Assembly (NCBI GenBank): GCA_946122785.1
Contig: CAMGYJ010000003.1
Coordinates: forward strand, 5,022,001-5,086,000
Direction: 5' to 3'
Source of the DNA: Linum tenue
Lineage: Eukaryota > Streptophyta > Magnoliopsida > Malpighiales > Linaceae
DNA: 64,000 nucleotides
In this document: in pieces, positions 1-12,432 of the stretch
Position numbering within the stretch: the first letter of the stretch is position 1
Layout: each line of letters begins with the position of its first letter
Translations under genes and position numbers: made by a program
The notes under the pieces: model-generated
What the model was told of the DNA's origin: nothing
The model's input: only the letters and a program-made list of their open reading frames with translations
The model's database searches: none

Positions 1-823
1 TTTTGGACAGGCGGAATCGTGCCGGAAGGATGGGGGAATTTGGTGGGGGTTGAAGCTGCTTGGGCGAAGAATATCTTCTCCTCGACGATGTTGGCGGCTG
101 GGAGTCGGGGGAGTGGGGAAGAAGAAGGAATCGATGGCGGAAGGGGAGGATTAGAAGAAGAGCCTGTAATGGTTTGCGCTCAGCTGCTGCGGATCTTCAG
201 GTCTGTACACCAAGACACGCGCTTCCAATCCCAGGTGCCTCTCTTTCTCTCTGTCTCTCCCCTTGCTGAATTTCCATTCTGTTTTGGGTTGGCTAGCTTG
301 AATGCAGCAACCACAACCACAGGAACTCAGGAAGCAATCTAGATTTCGTTTCCTTTTTGGTAGTTGTCCTTGGTGAACTCCAGCCTCAGATGTACCAATT
401 GGATGACCGTCGACCTCGGATGTACGACCGGATGAGTTGCGACGGGATGCGGCGGCGATCAATTGATATGGAGAAGGAGCCGCGGACGACGACAGCGGCG
501 GGGCGGATGAAGAGGAGGAAGTTGAGGAATTAGGGTTGGGTACTTGGGTCACGGTTGGGGTGGGTAACTAATGTGGTGGGTTTTGCTGATTGTATGGGTT
601 GAGTTTTTTTTTTTTTTAATTTAAATTGGGTGAATCAGCACTTCTGTTAGCCACGTCAGCAAATAACTGACGGTGTTAACTGAAACTAACGGAAGGTAAC
701 GGAGAGTGACCAAATTTGAACCATTTAACTTATTTGAGTGACCAAGATTGGATTTAAATATTTCCAGTGACCAAACATGAACGTTTTTTGTAATCTCAGT
801 GACCTACCATGCAATTAACCCCG
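1..823. mobile_element. Right part of a Mutator-like (MULE) element running in from outside the window
   Basis: The stretch from about 620 to 823 carries runs of 'gtgaccaa...' and ends in TGCAATTAACCCC, which resembles the long terminal inverted repeats of plant MULEs (reverse complement begins GGGGTTAATTGCATGG). The left end is outside the window, so no duplication can be checked. Bases 1-560 are GC-richer, with serine-rich open frames on both strands and a possible donor at about 200. They look like a captured gene fragment, but I recognise no product. Confidence 0.4.
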
Positions 824-2931
824 TGAAACTACTATATATGTATAATAAATATCAAATATGTTAAAAAATTACGATAATTTAAATAGAATACATATGTATG
901 TGTATAATCAGGTAATTGAAATTTAGTAGTTAATTACTTTCAAAATTTATGTAACTTCTTCACAAAAGGTAGGTTTAACCTCGCATAAAAAGTTGGGTTT
1001 ACCTATTTTGACAGTTGTTTCTGATTTAGATTGATTCAATTTATTATCTATATATTTTCATTACATATATTAATTTTGTACATATTTTGTAAAATCATAC
1101 CGTAGTTGACATCAAAAAGAGCTTTTTCCGGTCAAATCATAAAAATTGTTACTAAACAAGGTTTTTGTTTTCAGGTTTAATTTTCAAAAGCCTCTAGAAT
1201 TCTCAGCTAAACATATTGTTTTTTCTTCACAAAATGGTAGTTTCCTTTGTTGAGGTTTTGTTTACTGTTATCCTCACAAAACAAAAAGCATAATGGTTAA
1301 TAAACGACTTGCTTTCCGTGTTACTATGCTTCCTTATCCTCATTGACCCATAAATTAATTCCTTTCGTTTTTCCCTTTCCTTATGCCGAATTTGAGTCTG
1401 TGAGTGACATTTTCCCCTTCTTTCTAATCTGCTGGAGTCTCTGTTGGTCGAATTCTCTTTCCTAACTCCTAGATGCATTCAACCTTTTTAGGTGAGATTA
1501 AGCAATTGCAATAGCATTTGTATTTTATTTTTAGCTATATAAGCTAACTATATCATAGTTCCAATTCAATTTTGGGGGTTAGGTGTGTAACAATTAAATT
1601 TGGAGATGAAGCTTTGAAATTGGGAGGAGTCTGGCTCCTTGACCTATTGTGGGAAGGATTACAACAATTTTGTTGAATATGTTATCAAACTTTTCTTTTG
1701 GTGCGAGATTTAAAAAAATATGTCTCTTTCAGTCATCGTGGAATCATAAGATTTTCATGATATTTAGCTTTCAGGTTATTGAAGTACTTGACTTATGCCC
1801 ATAATATTATGTGCTTATGAAGTGAATTTGGAACTTACCAAGCAAAATATAAGATTTGGAACTAGCAATTTGGTCCTTCATTTGTGATTATCACTGTGCA
1901 ATGTGCCCTATCAAATCATACAATATCATATCTATAACCTATGTCGTGATCAACAAATATGATAATTGATTTCTTTGTGAACATATATATTGCTAATTAA
2001 CGTGTATATGATATATATATATACAATTAGCAACACAAATAAAATACTTAATAATTAAATACCTGGCCAACGGGCCGGGCCCGACGCTGGTATAGATATG
2101 ACAGAGATGTGCAATTTTGTTGAATTGTAATAAACTTGTTGGATTATCAACAAATTTTTTTTTATTTTAAATATTTGTAAGGAACTCTAAATTTTTTAAG
2201 AACCAAAAAAAATCTAAATTTGGCGTCCATACCAACTCCCTAATCCATTAACTTCCGAATATGATTTTTTTTTTCTTGAGCTGAGGATACATCAACTTCA
2301 CAAGACCAGGGCAAGGGAATGTATGAATATTCAGTAATTCAAAAGCAACGGCTATTCTTCTCGTCCAATCCATAGGGTTTCGATTCCCTCTCTAATAATT
2401 TCGAGGATATAAGATGGAATGGAGCCTCCCCCACTCCCTCTCTCTCTATGATCCTTTCGAAAGCAATCACACGCAAGAATAAAAGAGATGATGGATTTGT
2501 AATTGTGTAACTCTAGAGTCTACATTTGAATATTAACCATGTAAATATAGAGACATAGATCTAGAGAGGAGGAATAGACATCTCATAAGTCATATGGTCA
2601 AATATTCGAGGCGGTTATGGGGTGTGTAGATTGCGTTTTGGCTTGAAAATTGAAATTGACTCATCTACTTAATTATTAACGGGTTTGTATAATTATGATA
2701 TGTCACTCACTTATCTATTTCTCTTTCGGGTTGGATTGGATGGCTAGCAGGTGATGTGACTGGTTTGCGGGTAAAATCAATTCTCACATTGGCTATAATT
2801 AGATTGGTTAATAAAAAAATTAACCAAATTAGAAATATTTTAGCAATTTAGATACATGTCGCTTTGTCTCCATAGCATTGGCCGGTACTTGTAATTTGCA
2901 AATTTTCTATAACTCATATATATCACCTTAA
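824..2931. other. AT-rich intergenic DNA, no gene seen
   Basis: No convincing open frame, splice structure or terminal repeats were seen. The sequence is AT-rich with poly-T runs and short TA tracts near 2010. An open frame on the minus strand near 1227-1478 has no recognisable motif and is treated as chance. Confidence 0.6.
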
Positions 2932-4185
2932 CCCTCTGTTCCCGAAGGAAGGGAGGAAAAGGAGGGGAGGTGAAGGAAAATTAGGAGGGGAGGGGAGGGG
3001 AGGGGAGATTTGGAGGTGAAGGAAATTGGAAGGAAAATGATGTTTTATGGAGGAAAGTGGGAAGGAAAATGTGTATTGGGAATTGTAATAGATATGTTAT
3101 TTTATTGAGTATATATTAGTAAAATAATTTGATTATATATTGATATTATTTTCATTGTATATATTAGTAAAATAATTTGATTTAAAGTCGAACCACCAAC
3201 ATGGTATGATTTCACAAATATAGGATAAAAAATATAATTAAATATTCAATAAATAGATAAGTATCTAATTATTTTCATTGTATAAATTAGTGGGCTTCTA
3301 AGATCAAATTATAATGCTAATTTCCCTCTCCCTATTAAAATAACCTTAATTCTATTACCCAAAAAAAACCCTTAATTCTACCCCTTATATTGTGTACAGA
3401 ATGATAAAGCCAACCATTCTCCATTACTCTCTCTCTCGTCTCTTCTCAACAAAAAGAAAAAACAATTACCTTATTTTCTAATGCTCTTCTTCTTTCTTTT
3501 TGCCTTCGTTACTCCATAACAAATTCGATCTCTTTTCCTCCATTCATTCTTCTTCTTTTCTCGGTCCTTCACTGACCATCCATTTTTCTATGGGAAACAA
3601 GAACAGTTGAGAAAATGACAGTAGACCCGCTGCCTTCTTTCTCTTTAACCGGGAGAGTCTCAATTCGCAAGATCTTGGCCTGCATGGTTTTTTCCTTTTG
3701 TGCTTTTGTTGGTTTGAATCGAGATATTTTTTGTTTTGGGTCCTGATCAGGTGGAGGAAACAAGAAAAGCGACGACAGCCTCGCCGCCGACCGACGAAGA
3801 ACTGCGGTAGAACTTATTTGTTCATTTTCTTCTTTTTCTTTGAATTAGATCTTGATTGTTTTTCTTTTTCCAGGTGATTTCAACCATGAGCGCACTGGAT
3901 AAATTTTCTGGTTCTATTTCTGCAGATTGGGGGGAGAACGAAGAAGCTGATAGAGGAGAGAGATGGTGGAGGAGAGAGATAGCAAAACAGAAAAATAAAA
4001 AAAGCCCCGTTTTTTTTTGCTTTCTCTCCAATTTGGAGGGGTGGGTTAAACAGTACCCGACCCCTCCCCTTCCCCTCACCTCATCACTGTACAACGCTTC
4101 GGAAACGGGGGAAATTCTATTGGAACCCGTGCTTCCCCCCTTTTCCTTTCCGTTCCCTCCTTTTCCCTCGCAAAGAAACAGAGGG
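2932..4185. mobile_element. Non-autonomous PIF/Harbinger (Tourist-like) element, TAA duplication
   Basis: The left end CCCTCTGTTCCCG and the right end (reverse complement CCCTCTGTTTC) are inverted. Both sides are flanked by TAA (2929-2931 and 4186-4188), the 3-bp duplication typical of PIF/Harbinger. The ends are purine-rich on the left (GGGGAGGGGA tracts) and pyrimidine-rich on the right. The interior (about 3400-4090) is GC-richer and looks like a captured untranslated leader plus intron: a pyrimidine tract ends in CCAG at about 3873, just before an ATG at 3886. No transposase is visible, so it would need mobilising in trans. Confidence 0.55.
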
Positions 4186-4245
4186 TAAATAAAGTATTAT
4201 GGAACACAGCAAAAACAAGTTATTAACCGCATATCCCTACAGACA

Positions 4246-4655
4246 GTTTGATACCAAATGGATCGAGAATTCATTTCATTGTAAAATGAATTACCATGTA
4301 GAATTCATTCTCAAATGAAATCCTATGTTTGGTATGTTATATTCAAATCTTTAGAAATAAAATGAAGTGTTGTGTAGAATTCATTGTCAAATGAATTCTT
4401 GTGTTTGTTATGCCATATGTATAAGTAATTTAGTTAATAAAAGAGGATAAACATGTCATTCTGTTATAATTAGTAAATTCTTGTGGAATTCATTTGGAAA
4501 TTCCATCTCAATTCCTCGGAATTGCTATAACTAGTTCCAATTTCGTAGAATTCAAAATTTAGAATTGAAAATGAATTCTTTTTAATACCAAACACGAAAA
4601 ATATTTCATTTCAAAATGAATTCTTTAAAATTTATAGAATTCATTTATACCAAAC
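4246..4655. mobile_element. MITE with GAATTCATTT-rich inverted ends
   Basis: The ends are inverted versions of GTTTGRTA (left GTTTGATACC, right TATACCAAAC), and the interior repeats GAATTCATTT on both strands, so the element can fold on itself. No clear target duplication was found, so the superfamily is unassigned. Confidence 0.45.
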
Positions 4656-5416
4656 GATAAAAATTGAAGCTTGTTGCAACTTTGATACAATTAATTGTAT
4701 GTACTTTGCATTCTAATATATATCTAACGAACATTAGATAATATAATAATCGATAGTATCAGTTCAAAAATAATCTTTGTGTCCCGATTGTTGAAATGGA
4801 TGATGATTGTGATTTGGCTAGACGATATGAGGACCCTTTGACATATGAACATATAACCAATCTTTGCATTGTCAAAAATGGGATGCGGATCATTTAGTTG
4901 ACCTGCAAACCATTATTGAAAACTAACCGCCAACATCGTAGTCAGTATGGGTGCAAAAACACCAGTTTTTAAAAACTGATTTCTCTCATGAAATCAAACC
5001 GATAAAAGAATTCTATATTTAAATCGTCTATCATTCTTGTTCTTTTAGACTAATTTAGCCAAAGGTTTCTCGAGATAGCATGACGAGATTTTCATGTGTC
5101 AAGATGATGGATGCCATGTCAGCATAATATGGTTTTGGTAGGGCCAGTTGTCCTTATGTGGCACTAGAGACATGTATATGCCATGTCAGCGTAAATAATT
5201 GCGTATATTCTGGGATAGCCATGTGAATTGCCAAACTCTGCCTCGTGGATGCCTTTCTTTCTTCCCAACTGAGGTGAATAGTGATCGATGTTGGAGCACT
5301 GAGAAGTTGATTTTTCCCCCAAAAGGTTTCAACTTGCCTTTGTCTCCAATCCCTGTCCAGGATTCCCATGCCATGAGATCTCATCTTACACATCTGACTT
5401 CTAACGAAATCTCTAA
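4656..5416. other. Intergenic, no gene seen
   Basis: Two overlapping minus-strand open frames and one plus-strand frame lie between 5154 and 5432, but none has a recognisable motif or start context. I see no other structure here. Confidence 0.5.
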
Positions 5417-5973
5417 GGGTGTGTTTGGATAGAATGATTTGGATTTGGTATTTGTGATTTGGATATTAATTACGTTTGGTATTTGGATTTGTGTCAAATC
5501 CATTGTGTGATTTCCAAATACATGTCTAGTGTATTACTTGTCAATTTCAAATACATTTCAACAACTAGTGATTTGAAATACCTCCTAATAAAAAATTGGA
5601 CCTATTTGTAAAATATTAAAAGTTTAGGTGGTATAGTGTGAGACAAAACATATAAAGGTACCAAGACATAATTTTACCATCAAAATTTCTGGACTTTTTT
5701 GTAAAATTTTAGAAGTTCAGGTACTAAATTGTAAGGAAAAATAAATTTGGGTACCAAACTGTAATTTACCAAAATTTGAAGTAAGTGACCAAAAAGTTCA
5801 GAGTTAAAATAAAAAAATTATGAAATTTCAAATACAAACAAAATACAAATGAGTATCCAAACGACGGATTTGAATTACATGTATTTCAAATCTTAGTATT
5901 TCAAATGCATGCATTTTAAAAATATTTTATTTTAAATACATTACATTTGAAATACACCTATTCAAATGGACCC
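5417..5973. mobile_element. Tourist-like MITE (PIF/Harbinger), TAA duplication
   Basis: The left end GGGTGTGTTTGGATAG is an imperfect inverted repeat of the right end (reverse complement GGGTCCATTTGAATAG). TAA flanks both ends (5414-5416 and 5974-5976). The interior is a run of 'atttggattt'/'caaatac' motifs that pair across the element. It is 557 bp with no coding capacity. Confidence 0.7.
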
Positions 5974-6328
5974 TAACGGGATTCCATGCAATAACAATGA
6001 CATTCAGATTGCATACTATGTAGCCCTCATGGAGGCGATTTCGAGAGAGAAATTAGTGACCATTCTGGACTTTTCGTTCTTTGTTCGCTTCCTGCCACTC
6101 CTTTCGAACATCCCACTTTCCTCTGGTATGAAAAAGGATTTATAGTTATGATTTATGAACGATAAGATGATTTTGAAATTAAGTTAATACCAAAGAGGTA
6201 ATCAGTTTGTTGCAATAACTCAACTTGTTGAGAGATGTTGCTTTTGGATTTAAACATTAAAATTTTCACTTTATTGTGTTGTAAAATATAAACTAGGAAT
6301 GTCATAATATATCATGATTACTACATAT

Positions 6329-6507
6329 GATATCGGAAGCTATCATGAACCATTTTGTCCTAATAATTCAGATTGTTCGGAGATACCCAATATCTTACAA
6401 ATATTCCACTAAACTATGAATATCGTAAGATATCACGAACCATTTTGTCCCAATTATTCATATTGTTCGAAGATACCCAATATCTTGGAAATATTCCACT
6501 AAACTAT
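6329..6507. repeat. Tandem duplication, about 89-bp unit, two copies
   Basis: Both copies contain 'gaaccattttgtcc', 'gatacccaatatctt' and 'aaatattccactaaactat' in the same order with scattered substitutions. The copies are roughly 6329-6417 and 6418-6507. Confidence 0.8.
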
Positions 6508-7920
6508 AAATGAGACCAAGTCCAAAAAAGTGAACTTGGAAGTTAAGCAATTGTTCATATGATCAGGTTCATGAACTGGGGTGAAGTTGTGGGATTCTGT
6601 TTTGCATGCATTCTACTTACCCATGCCTGGAATGGGAAGATAAAACCTTAAACAATATCAAGTTGCATTGTTGAAGAGAGTTAGAAGATGCATGAAAAGG
6701 AACAGACTTTATTTTTCATTATGGGAATATAAAAGAGTTGGAATATTGGAATCTACTCATCGGTTGGCAGCAGTTTCAAAAGAGAAAAAAAGAGGCCCTA
6801 CTGCTGAATTTGTGCCACTCTATCCATCAATCTAACATAAAGCTCTCTCTTTTATCTCAGTGTTGTCGAGCCCTAATTAAGTCGGTCGGTTGGACTAGTT
6901 TCGATTAGAGTCGGTGTTGAAAATGGTCCGTAAAAACTCAACTTATTTCCAAATAGGTAACCAGTCAAAACCAATAGTTTGATTGAATTGACTAGTTTTC
7001 GGACTCTTACAAAATGTTATCGATTTGGTTCTCACTCAAACCCTATTATGAAAAACGAAGTTTATATATGAAGTTTTTAGGGTCATATGATATTTTAGCT
7101 ATTAAATTATTGTATAGTACCTGCCAAATTATATTTAAATTATTAAAAGCTTAAATCATTACCATATATATGTACATATTTTTATAATATATATAAATTG
7201 ACTTAAATAAATTGTACCCAATCAGACAATTGAACCTTAAATTATTTGCTTGACCGACTCAACGGATTAAACCAGTTTGACAACCTTATTTTAGAAGACA
7301 GGCTAGTTCTGTTGGAGGAAGATTGATGGTGCTCTTGCTACCTAGCTCAGCTTCTTGCGTCGGCCCGCCGCAGCCCAATATTGTTCCTGTTAACTGTCAT
7401 AGAATATAACATTCCCTTTCCACCTTTTTCCTGGTGCGGATAACAAATAATGCCCAATAAAATAAAAGGAGACAAATGCAAAAGGTAAAGAGATATTTAT
7501 TAAGGAGCTTTGCTAAGAGCCTAAGATACCCTTCGGATCCATAAAACATCGGATATTCATGAGGCGAGTACATTGTGATTGTAAACGAAGTCCAGTTTTA
7601 TGAATAATCGACAAATTTATTGTAGCATGTGAATAGAGTTTTCAAAAGGATAGGACTCTGTTAGATTTATAATGTGCCTCCTTTAACGAATTACTAAACT
7701 CAAATCTCGATGAATTCAACACCTAAATCGTCTTAATGAGAAGTTTATTATGAAAATTGTCTGACATGTTTGATTCTTTTTTTCATTTCTCTCTTTTTCT
7801 CTCCGACACATGGCTGGGAGGCCAGAAGAGAGAATCGAATGAGCACATTGTGTCGTTTGTTACTGTTTGTTTTTACTACTAGATCAGAAATGCATATACA
7901 CAATAATGACTCCAAAAGCT

Positions 7921-7943
7921 GAGAGAGAGAGAGAGAGAGAGAG
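7921..7943. repeat. (GA)n microsatellite
   Basis: An uninterrupted GA dinucleotide run of about 23 bases, read directly. Confidence 0.95.
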
Positions 7944-8948
7944 GGGTTGACAGTGGGATGAATATATGAATCTACTGCTTTTCATGAATTATTGCAGAGA
8001 CAGATAGAGATAGAGAATCAGATGGCAAGTGAAAGAAGGCAGGCAGGCTTTGGAGGAGTAGAGAATTTGCCCAATGGATGTGCATTATAAGGTATTGATT
8101 CCCACCACCCCACACTCTTTTTTCACTGCACTATGTGTAACCTCAACTGGATACAACCTTCCTCCTTTAAGGAGAAGGTTTAACTCCCACAACTTGGAGA
8201 CATTAGATCTCACTCTGAATATCTGGTCATCTTGGGTTGGATGACACATTTCCCTCTCGAGAGTCGTGTCTGATTATCTCGCATGCGTGGCATCCATATC
8301 AACATTGTGCGACCAATGGAGAGACGAGAAAAAAAGCTAGAAAGAAGATAGCTAAGTTAAATGTTTGATACGCAGTTTCCTTACACGCTCTCTTAAGTGA
8401 AAGTCTAGTTACTAAACCGTAATTTTGCATTTTCCCGTCATTTGAAAGCATTTGCTTTTGGGGTTTAAAAGGTCGGTACTTACATATCTGTCGAGTATCA
8501 ATTCATTTCGATAACTAAATCTAATAGATATTATCCATATCTGCTACGTTATCCACCATTAAGATAATCATTCATTTCCAAACACTAGTTGAAAGTAACC
8601 CAAAAGTGAGTCTTTGCTTAATTACACAACTCTCTTAGAGAATCACATACCAAGTTTTACCCTTTTTGTTTCTTCCCCCTCATTTTCTAAGGTTGCATGA
8701 AACTGACCATCTTTTCATACTTCCCTCTCAAGTCTCAACCAACCCTTTTATTTATGAAACATGCCTTCCCACTGCTTGATAATATGAATCAAGCCGGGTC
8801 AACAAAAAGTTAAAAGAGCAAGGTTAACCATCAACATATCTCAACTTAAAGGTACCAAAATGGGATTTTATAATATAGGAGATTGAAAGATTCCATCATT
8901 ATAATACAATGGTCCCATACATTTGGAAAGGTAGGGTGCAAAAACAAG

Positions 8949-8956
8949 TATATATA
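8949..8956 (+). promoter_or_regulatory. TATA box of the RanBP2 zinc-finger gene
   Basis: TATATATA followed by GG lies about 185 bp upstream of the ATG at 9135. The intervening sequence is C/T-rich and ends in an AACAACAAGAAG-type leader, typical of plant 5' UTRs. The transcription start is inferred at about 8980. Confidence 0.55.
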
Positions 8957-9134
8957 GGACTCCAAACTCAACCAACCAAAATTCATTCACCTTACATTTG
9001 CAAGCTCTCCTCTCCAAATATAGAACTCACTAGCAACCATTTTCATTTGCCTAATTAAGCCCTATTCTTTGAATTCTTCACATTCAAGCCCCTTCATTCT
9101 CTGTTAGAACAACAACAAGAAGAAGAACAGCAAG

Positions 9135-9774
9135 ATGAGCTGGACAGGAGGTGACTGGATGTGTGGAGCATGCCAACACCAGAACTTCAAGAAGAGGGAA
9201 TCCTGCCAACGGTGTGGGTACCCGAAATACGGCGGGCCTGATGTGGCAACATACCTGTACAACAGGACAGAGGTGTTGGCAGGGGACTGGTATTGCATTG
9301 GCATGAACTGTGGAGCACACAACTATGCCAGCAGGACCAGCTGCTACCGATGTGGCTCGATTAAGAACGACTATGGCGCTGCTGCTGCTGCTGCTTATGG
9401 GTCAGATTCCGGTGCCCCTCCTGGTTGGAAGTCTGGTGACTGGATCTGTGCTAGGTGGGTTTCTTGCCATCCAAGTAACCTCTTGTTTAGTTTCTTAAGC
9501 AATGTCATTCGATGAAAACTGCTAGGTGATCTCTAACATGGGTTTGGTTTTTGTGTGTTACAGGATGGGTTGTGGAACACATAATTTTGCTAGCAGGGGA
9601 GAATGCTTCAAATGCAGGACACCAAGGGAATATGGTAAGCAAGGACTTACCATTTTAAGTTCCCTTTACTAGCTCCATTCAAAATGAAATCACTTTATCA
9701 CCTCACTTTAGTGGAGTCAGCCTAACACACACTTTTCATTTCATTTTCTGTGGTTTGCAGGTGGTGGAATGTAA
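9135..9774 (+). CDS. RanBP2-type (NZF) zinc finger protein, three fingers
   Basis: Three coding exons join in frame into 134 residues: 9135-9454, 9564-9634 and 9761-9774, all with GT-AG introns. The protein has three RanBP2/NZF fingers of the form W-x-C-x(2-4)-C-x3-N-x6-C-x2-C: near residues 8-28 (WMCGAC...CQRC), 52-74 (WYCIGMNC...CYRC) and 102-124 (WICARMGC...CFKC). Intron 1 splits the third finger. An alanine run (residues 82-88) links fingers two and three. The first ATG is chosen because it directly precedes finger one and follows a normal leader. In this family such fingers bind single-stranded RNA or ubiquitin; small plant members with three fingers are usually viewed as RNA-binding or stress-related, but the substrate cannot be read here. 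No targeting signal is evident, so nucleus or cytosol is an inference. The gene appears intact. Confidence 0.9.
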
Positions 9775-10854
9775 CCAGCAGAGAAATTGGAGGCTTAAGG
9801 CTTAACATGTACCAAACTCAACAACTTCCTTTGGTCTCTTTTTTCTTTCTTCTTCATCTTCATTTTGAAGGTTAATAAGCAGTTTTTTAGGTTAGGTTTT
9901 GATACCCATTTTCTAGCATTTGGATTCTGAGGGGGAAGGATGTGTCTTTCTTCTTTTGTAACTCTTGTAATGTACTTACACTGACTGTTACAAAAAGGAA
10001 AATGAAAAAGTTCCCATTTGGTTCCCATTTTCCTCTCATTAGCTGTTCTGCCACTTCCCAATTGCCAAAAGCTGTATTCTCCATCTCTTGGCTTATATGA
10101 GGAGGGTCCAAAGGAATGTAATGTGAGAGATTAGCTAGTGGCATCCCAAAGGTAATGAGATGGAAACTGATAAATCATTCATGGGTTCTTGATCATCCAC
10201 ATTGGACCACACTATGGGGGCAATGTCAGAGAGCTCATTTGGGTCCAAGCCCAGGAAAATAAAAGCCCATTTGGGAACATGGAGGAAGATTCAAGGGAAT
10301 CAAGGTAGAAGATGAGGCAGAGTTGAACTTCAAAGGTGGAGTGGAGACTGGAGAGGTTCTGTTGTGTCTCAGGGCAATAATTTATGAACCCTTTACTCCT
10401 TTAGGCATCAAATCTGCAGGGAGGGACTCATTTTGTTTATACACAGACAGGGGGCTCACACCTCAATAATTATAAGTAGATAAGAACCGGATGCTTGTCA
10501 ATTGCCACTTTCCATTTGCATTTCATTATCATGGGCAGGAGTTCTTATTTCCATTTGCATTTCATTATCATGGGCAGAAACTTCAATACATACAATTTTA
10601 GATCTAGAACGTTTAACATACATTATATATCCTAAATTAATCATAAAAAGCATGAGAAATATATAAACAAAATTAGATTCTTAGGGGAATTAGAATTAAA
10701 AAGGGGCATATATATTGATGTAATTGCAAAGTGGAATGGAAGTGTCATATTATTTTTACATTTTAGTGGAAGATAGAAATGGGATAGATAAAATGACATA
10801 TGTACGTGATTGAGTATAGGTAGCATTATTACATGTGGCCGGGGTGGTTATGAG
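9775..10854. other. 3' UTR of the RanBP2 gene and intergenic DNA
   Basis: The first few hundred bases are T-rich and are probably the 3' UTR. A 29-base tandem duplication lies at 10509-10577 (see separate entry). No further gene was seen before the hAT element. Confidence 0.5.
10509..10577. repeat. Short tandem duplication, about 29-bp unit with 10-bp spacer
   Basis: The stretch containing 'ccatttgcatttcattatc' followed by 'atgggcag' occurs twice, starting near 10509 and 10549, with no mismatch seen in the core. Confidence 0.85.
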
Positions 10855-10862
10855 TATAGGTG

Positions 10863-11082
10863 TCAATCGGGCGGGTTCGGGCGGGTTCGGGCTGGGTTCA
10901 ATCGGGTTTGGGTTCAAACGGGTTGCGGGTTAGTCGGGTTGCGGGTTCATCGGGTTCGGGTTCATCGGGTTCGGGTTCAAACGGGTTGCGGGTTCAATCG
11001 GGTTGCGGACAAATCGGGTTGCAGGTTCATCGGGTTTTGGGTCGGGCGGGTTACGGGCGGATCGGGTTTCGGGTTATTCGGG
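10863..11082 (+). repeat. Left subterminal array of degenerate CGGGTT repeats
   Basis: About 220 bp of CGGGTT/GCGGGTT units with short spacers, immediately inside the left TIR. Open frames through it encode only repeat-derived GSG-type peptides and are not genes. Subterminal arrays of this kind are the usual transposase-binding regions of hAT elements; the binding role is inferred. Confidence 0.8.
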
Positions 11083-11387
11083 CCAGCGCATCAAGTAACT
11101 TAACTCATTACTCATTACCAACTTACACATTTTATTACACTAATTTAAAATATTTTCTCAACTTTTTAACCAATTTATTTCTACCTCATATATATATACT
11201 TTATTTTTTTGAAAAAAACTAGTCAAAATGTTAAATCAATTTGTATGACTTGCAAACTTGTTATGTAATTAATCATAATTGGTAAAGTATTATAGCTAAT
11301 AGTAATGGTGATATCAATATTTGCAACCAAAAGACAACATTAATTGTTTATTCGATATTTTAGTATTAATTCAGTAGTAATTGGATT

Positions 11388-11755
11388 AAAGTATCTCGTT
11401 TAGTATAACCATGCCAATCTGGTATTTGGTGTGTGGTATTTGGCAAAAGCATAGTGATAAAAGGAGTTATTTCGAAATAACTCATTGCCCAAATAACTTC
11501 AGGGGTCGTTTGGATGGAGTATTTGTATGAGTTATTTGGGTTCAAATAACTCACAATGAGTTATTTGGACGCAAATAACTCGTTTAGCAACGTTTTACTG
11601 AAATGAGTTATTTGGACAATGAATTATTTACAAATAACTCAAAATGAGTTATTTGAAATAACTTATATCCATGTGTTATTTCGAAATAACTCGTTTTTAT
11701 CACTCTGCTTTTACCAAATACCACATTTGCATGGTTCAACCAAACGAGATACTTT
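11388..11755. repeat. Foldback inverted repeat, arms about 80-90 bp
   Basis: The left arm begins AAAGTATCTCGTTTAG and the right arm ends CAAACGAGATACTTT. The arms pair through 'atgc...ggtatttgg' and 'gttatttcgaaataac'. The centre repeats 'gagttatttg' in both orientations. No matching target duplication was found. It is probably a MITE inserted in the outer hAT. Confidence 0.6.
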
Positions 11756-11999
11756 ATTTCAATTATCACTGAAATACCACATGAACAATAAATGAGTTAT
11801 TTGACTCAACAAATACCCCATTGACAATTAACCCATTCAAATACCACATGGTTCAATCAGTAAACTATTGCCAAACGAGTTATTTGTAAAATTGTTCGAA
11901 TTATCCTAAAAATTGAACCATGAAAGATTAGCTATCACATTTAGTAAAATTATTGTGACTTCAATCATAACTTTCATAATAGCATATATCCTATACACT

Positions 12000-12430
12000 T
12001 AGCCTAACCCTCAATCAACAATGTTAAGTTAGTATATGTTGTTGATTGTATACCCTAAACCATCAATACATTATACACTAACCACATAACCTATACCCTA
12101 TACCCTAACCATATGTCTTTGAGTTGTGATTTTGCTAGTATAGTTAATTTAAAAGTGAAATTCATACTTTGATTTTCAAAACATAGATAAAAAGTGATAT
12201 TTGCTAATTGTTATACCCTAACCATATATCTTATACTTTACACCACATACCTTGTACCCTAACCACGTACCATAAACATAAATTAAAAAGGGATATCCTG
12301 CCGTTAAAGACTTAAAATGACTTCAAGTGAACATATGTTAATAAAAAACTTAGAACCGTCAAAACCATCAATATCTTATACCCTAACCATATACACCCTA
12401 AACCATATGTACCTTATACCCTATACCCTA
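12000..12430. repeat. Degenerate telomere-like CCCTAA-rich stretch
   Basis: Repeated 'accctaaccatat' and 'ataccctaacc' units are interspersed with AT-rich sequence here and again just after 13390. It is too irregular to be a telomere and lies inside a hAT element, so it is transposon interior. Confidence 0.6.
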
Positions 12431-12432
12431 AC

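Larger units (their letters stand above)
5977..8948. other. Intergenic region upstream of the RanBP2 zinc-finger gene
   Basis: No gene was recognised. The stretch holds an approximately 89-bp tandem duplication (6329-6507), a (GA)n tract (7921-7943) and otherwise AT-rich sequence. The last few hundred bases before 8949 presumably contain the promoter of the gene at 9135. Confidence 0.5.

Noticed and set aside
151..552. Minus-strand Ser-rich frame of 133 residues as a gene
   Set aside because: No recognised domain, and it sits inside what looks like a Mutator-type element. Kept only as possible captured sequence.
10810..11222. Gly/Arg/Val-rich frames of about 100-120 residues
   Set aside because: Products of the CGGGTT subterminal array of a hAT. 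The same type appears at 35647-35943, 38757-39173 and 61052-61273 for the same reason.
12000..12430. Telomere-like CCCTAA repeats as an interstitial telomere
   Set aside because: Units are irregular and mixed with 'accatat', and lie inside a TIR-bounded hAT. An internal transposon repeat explains them better.
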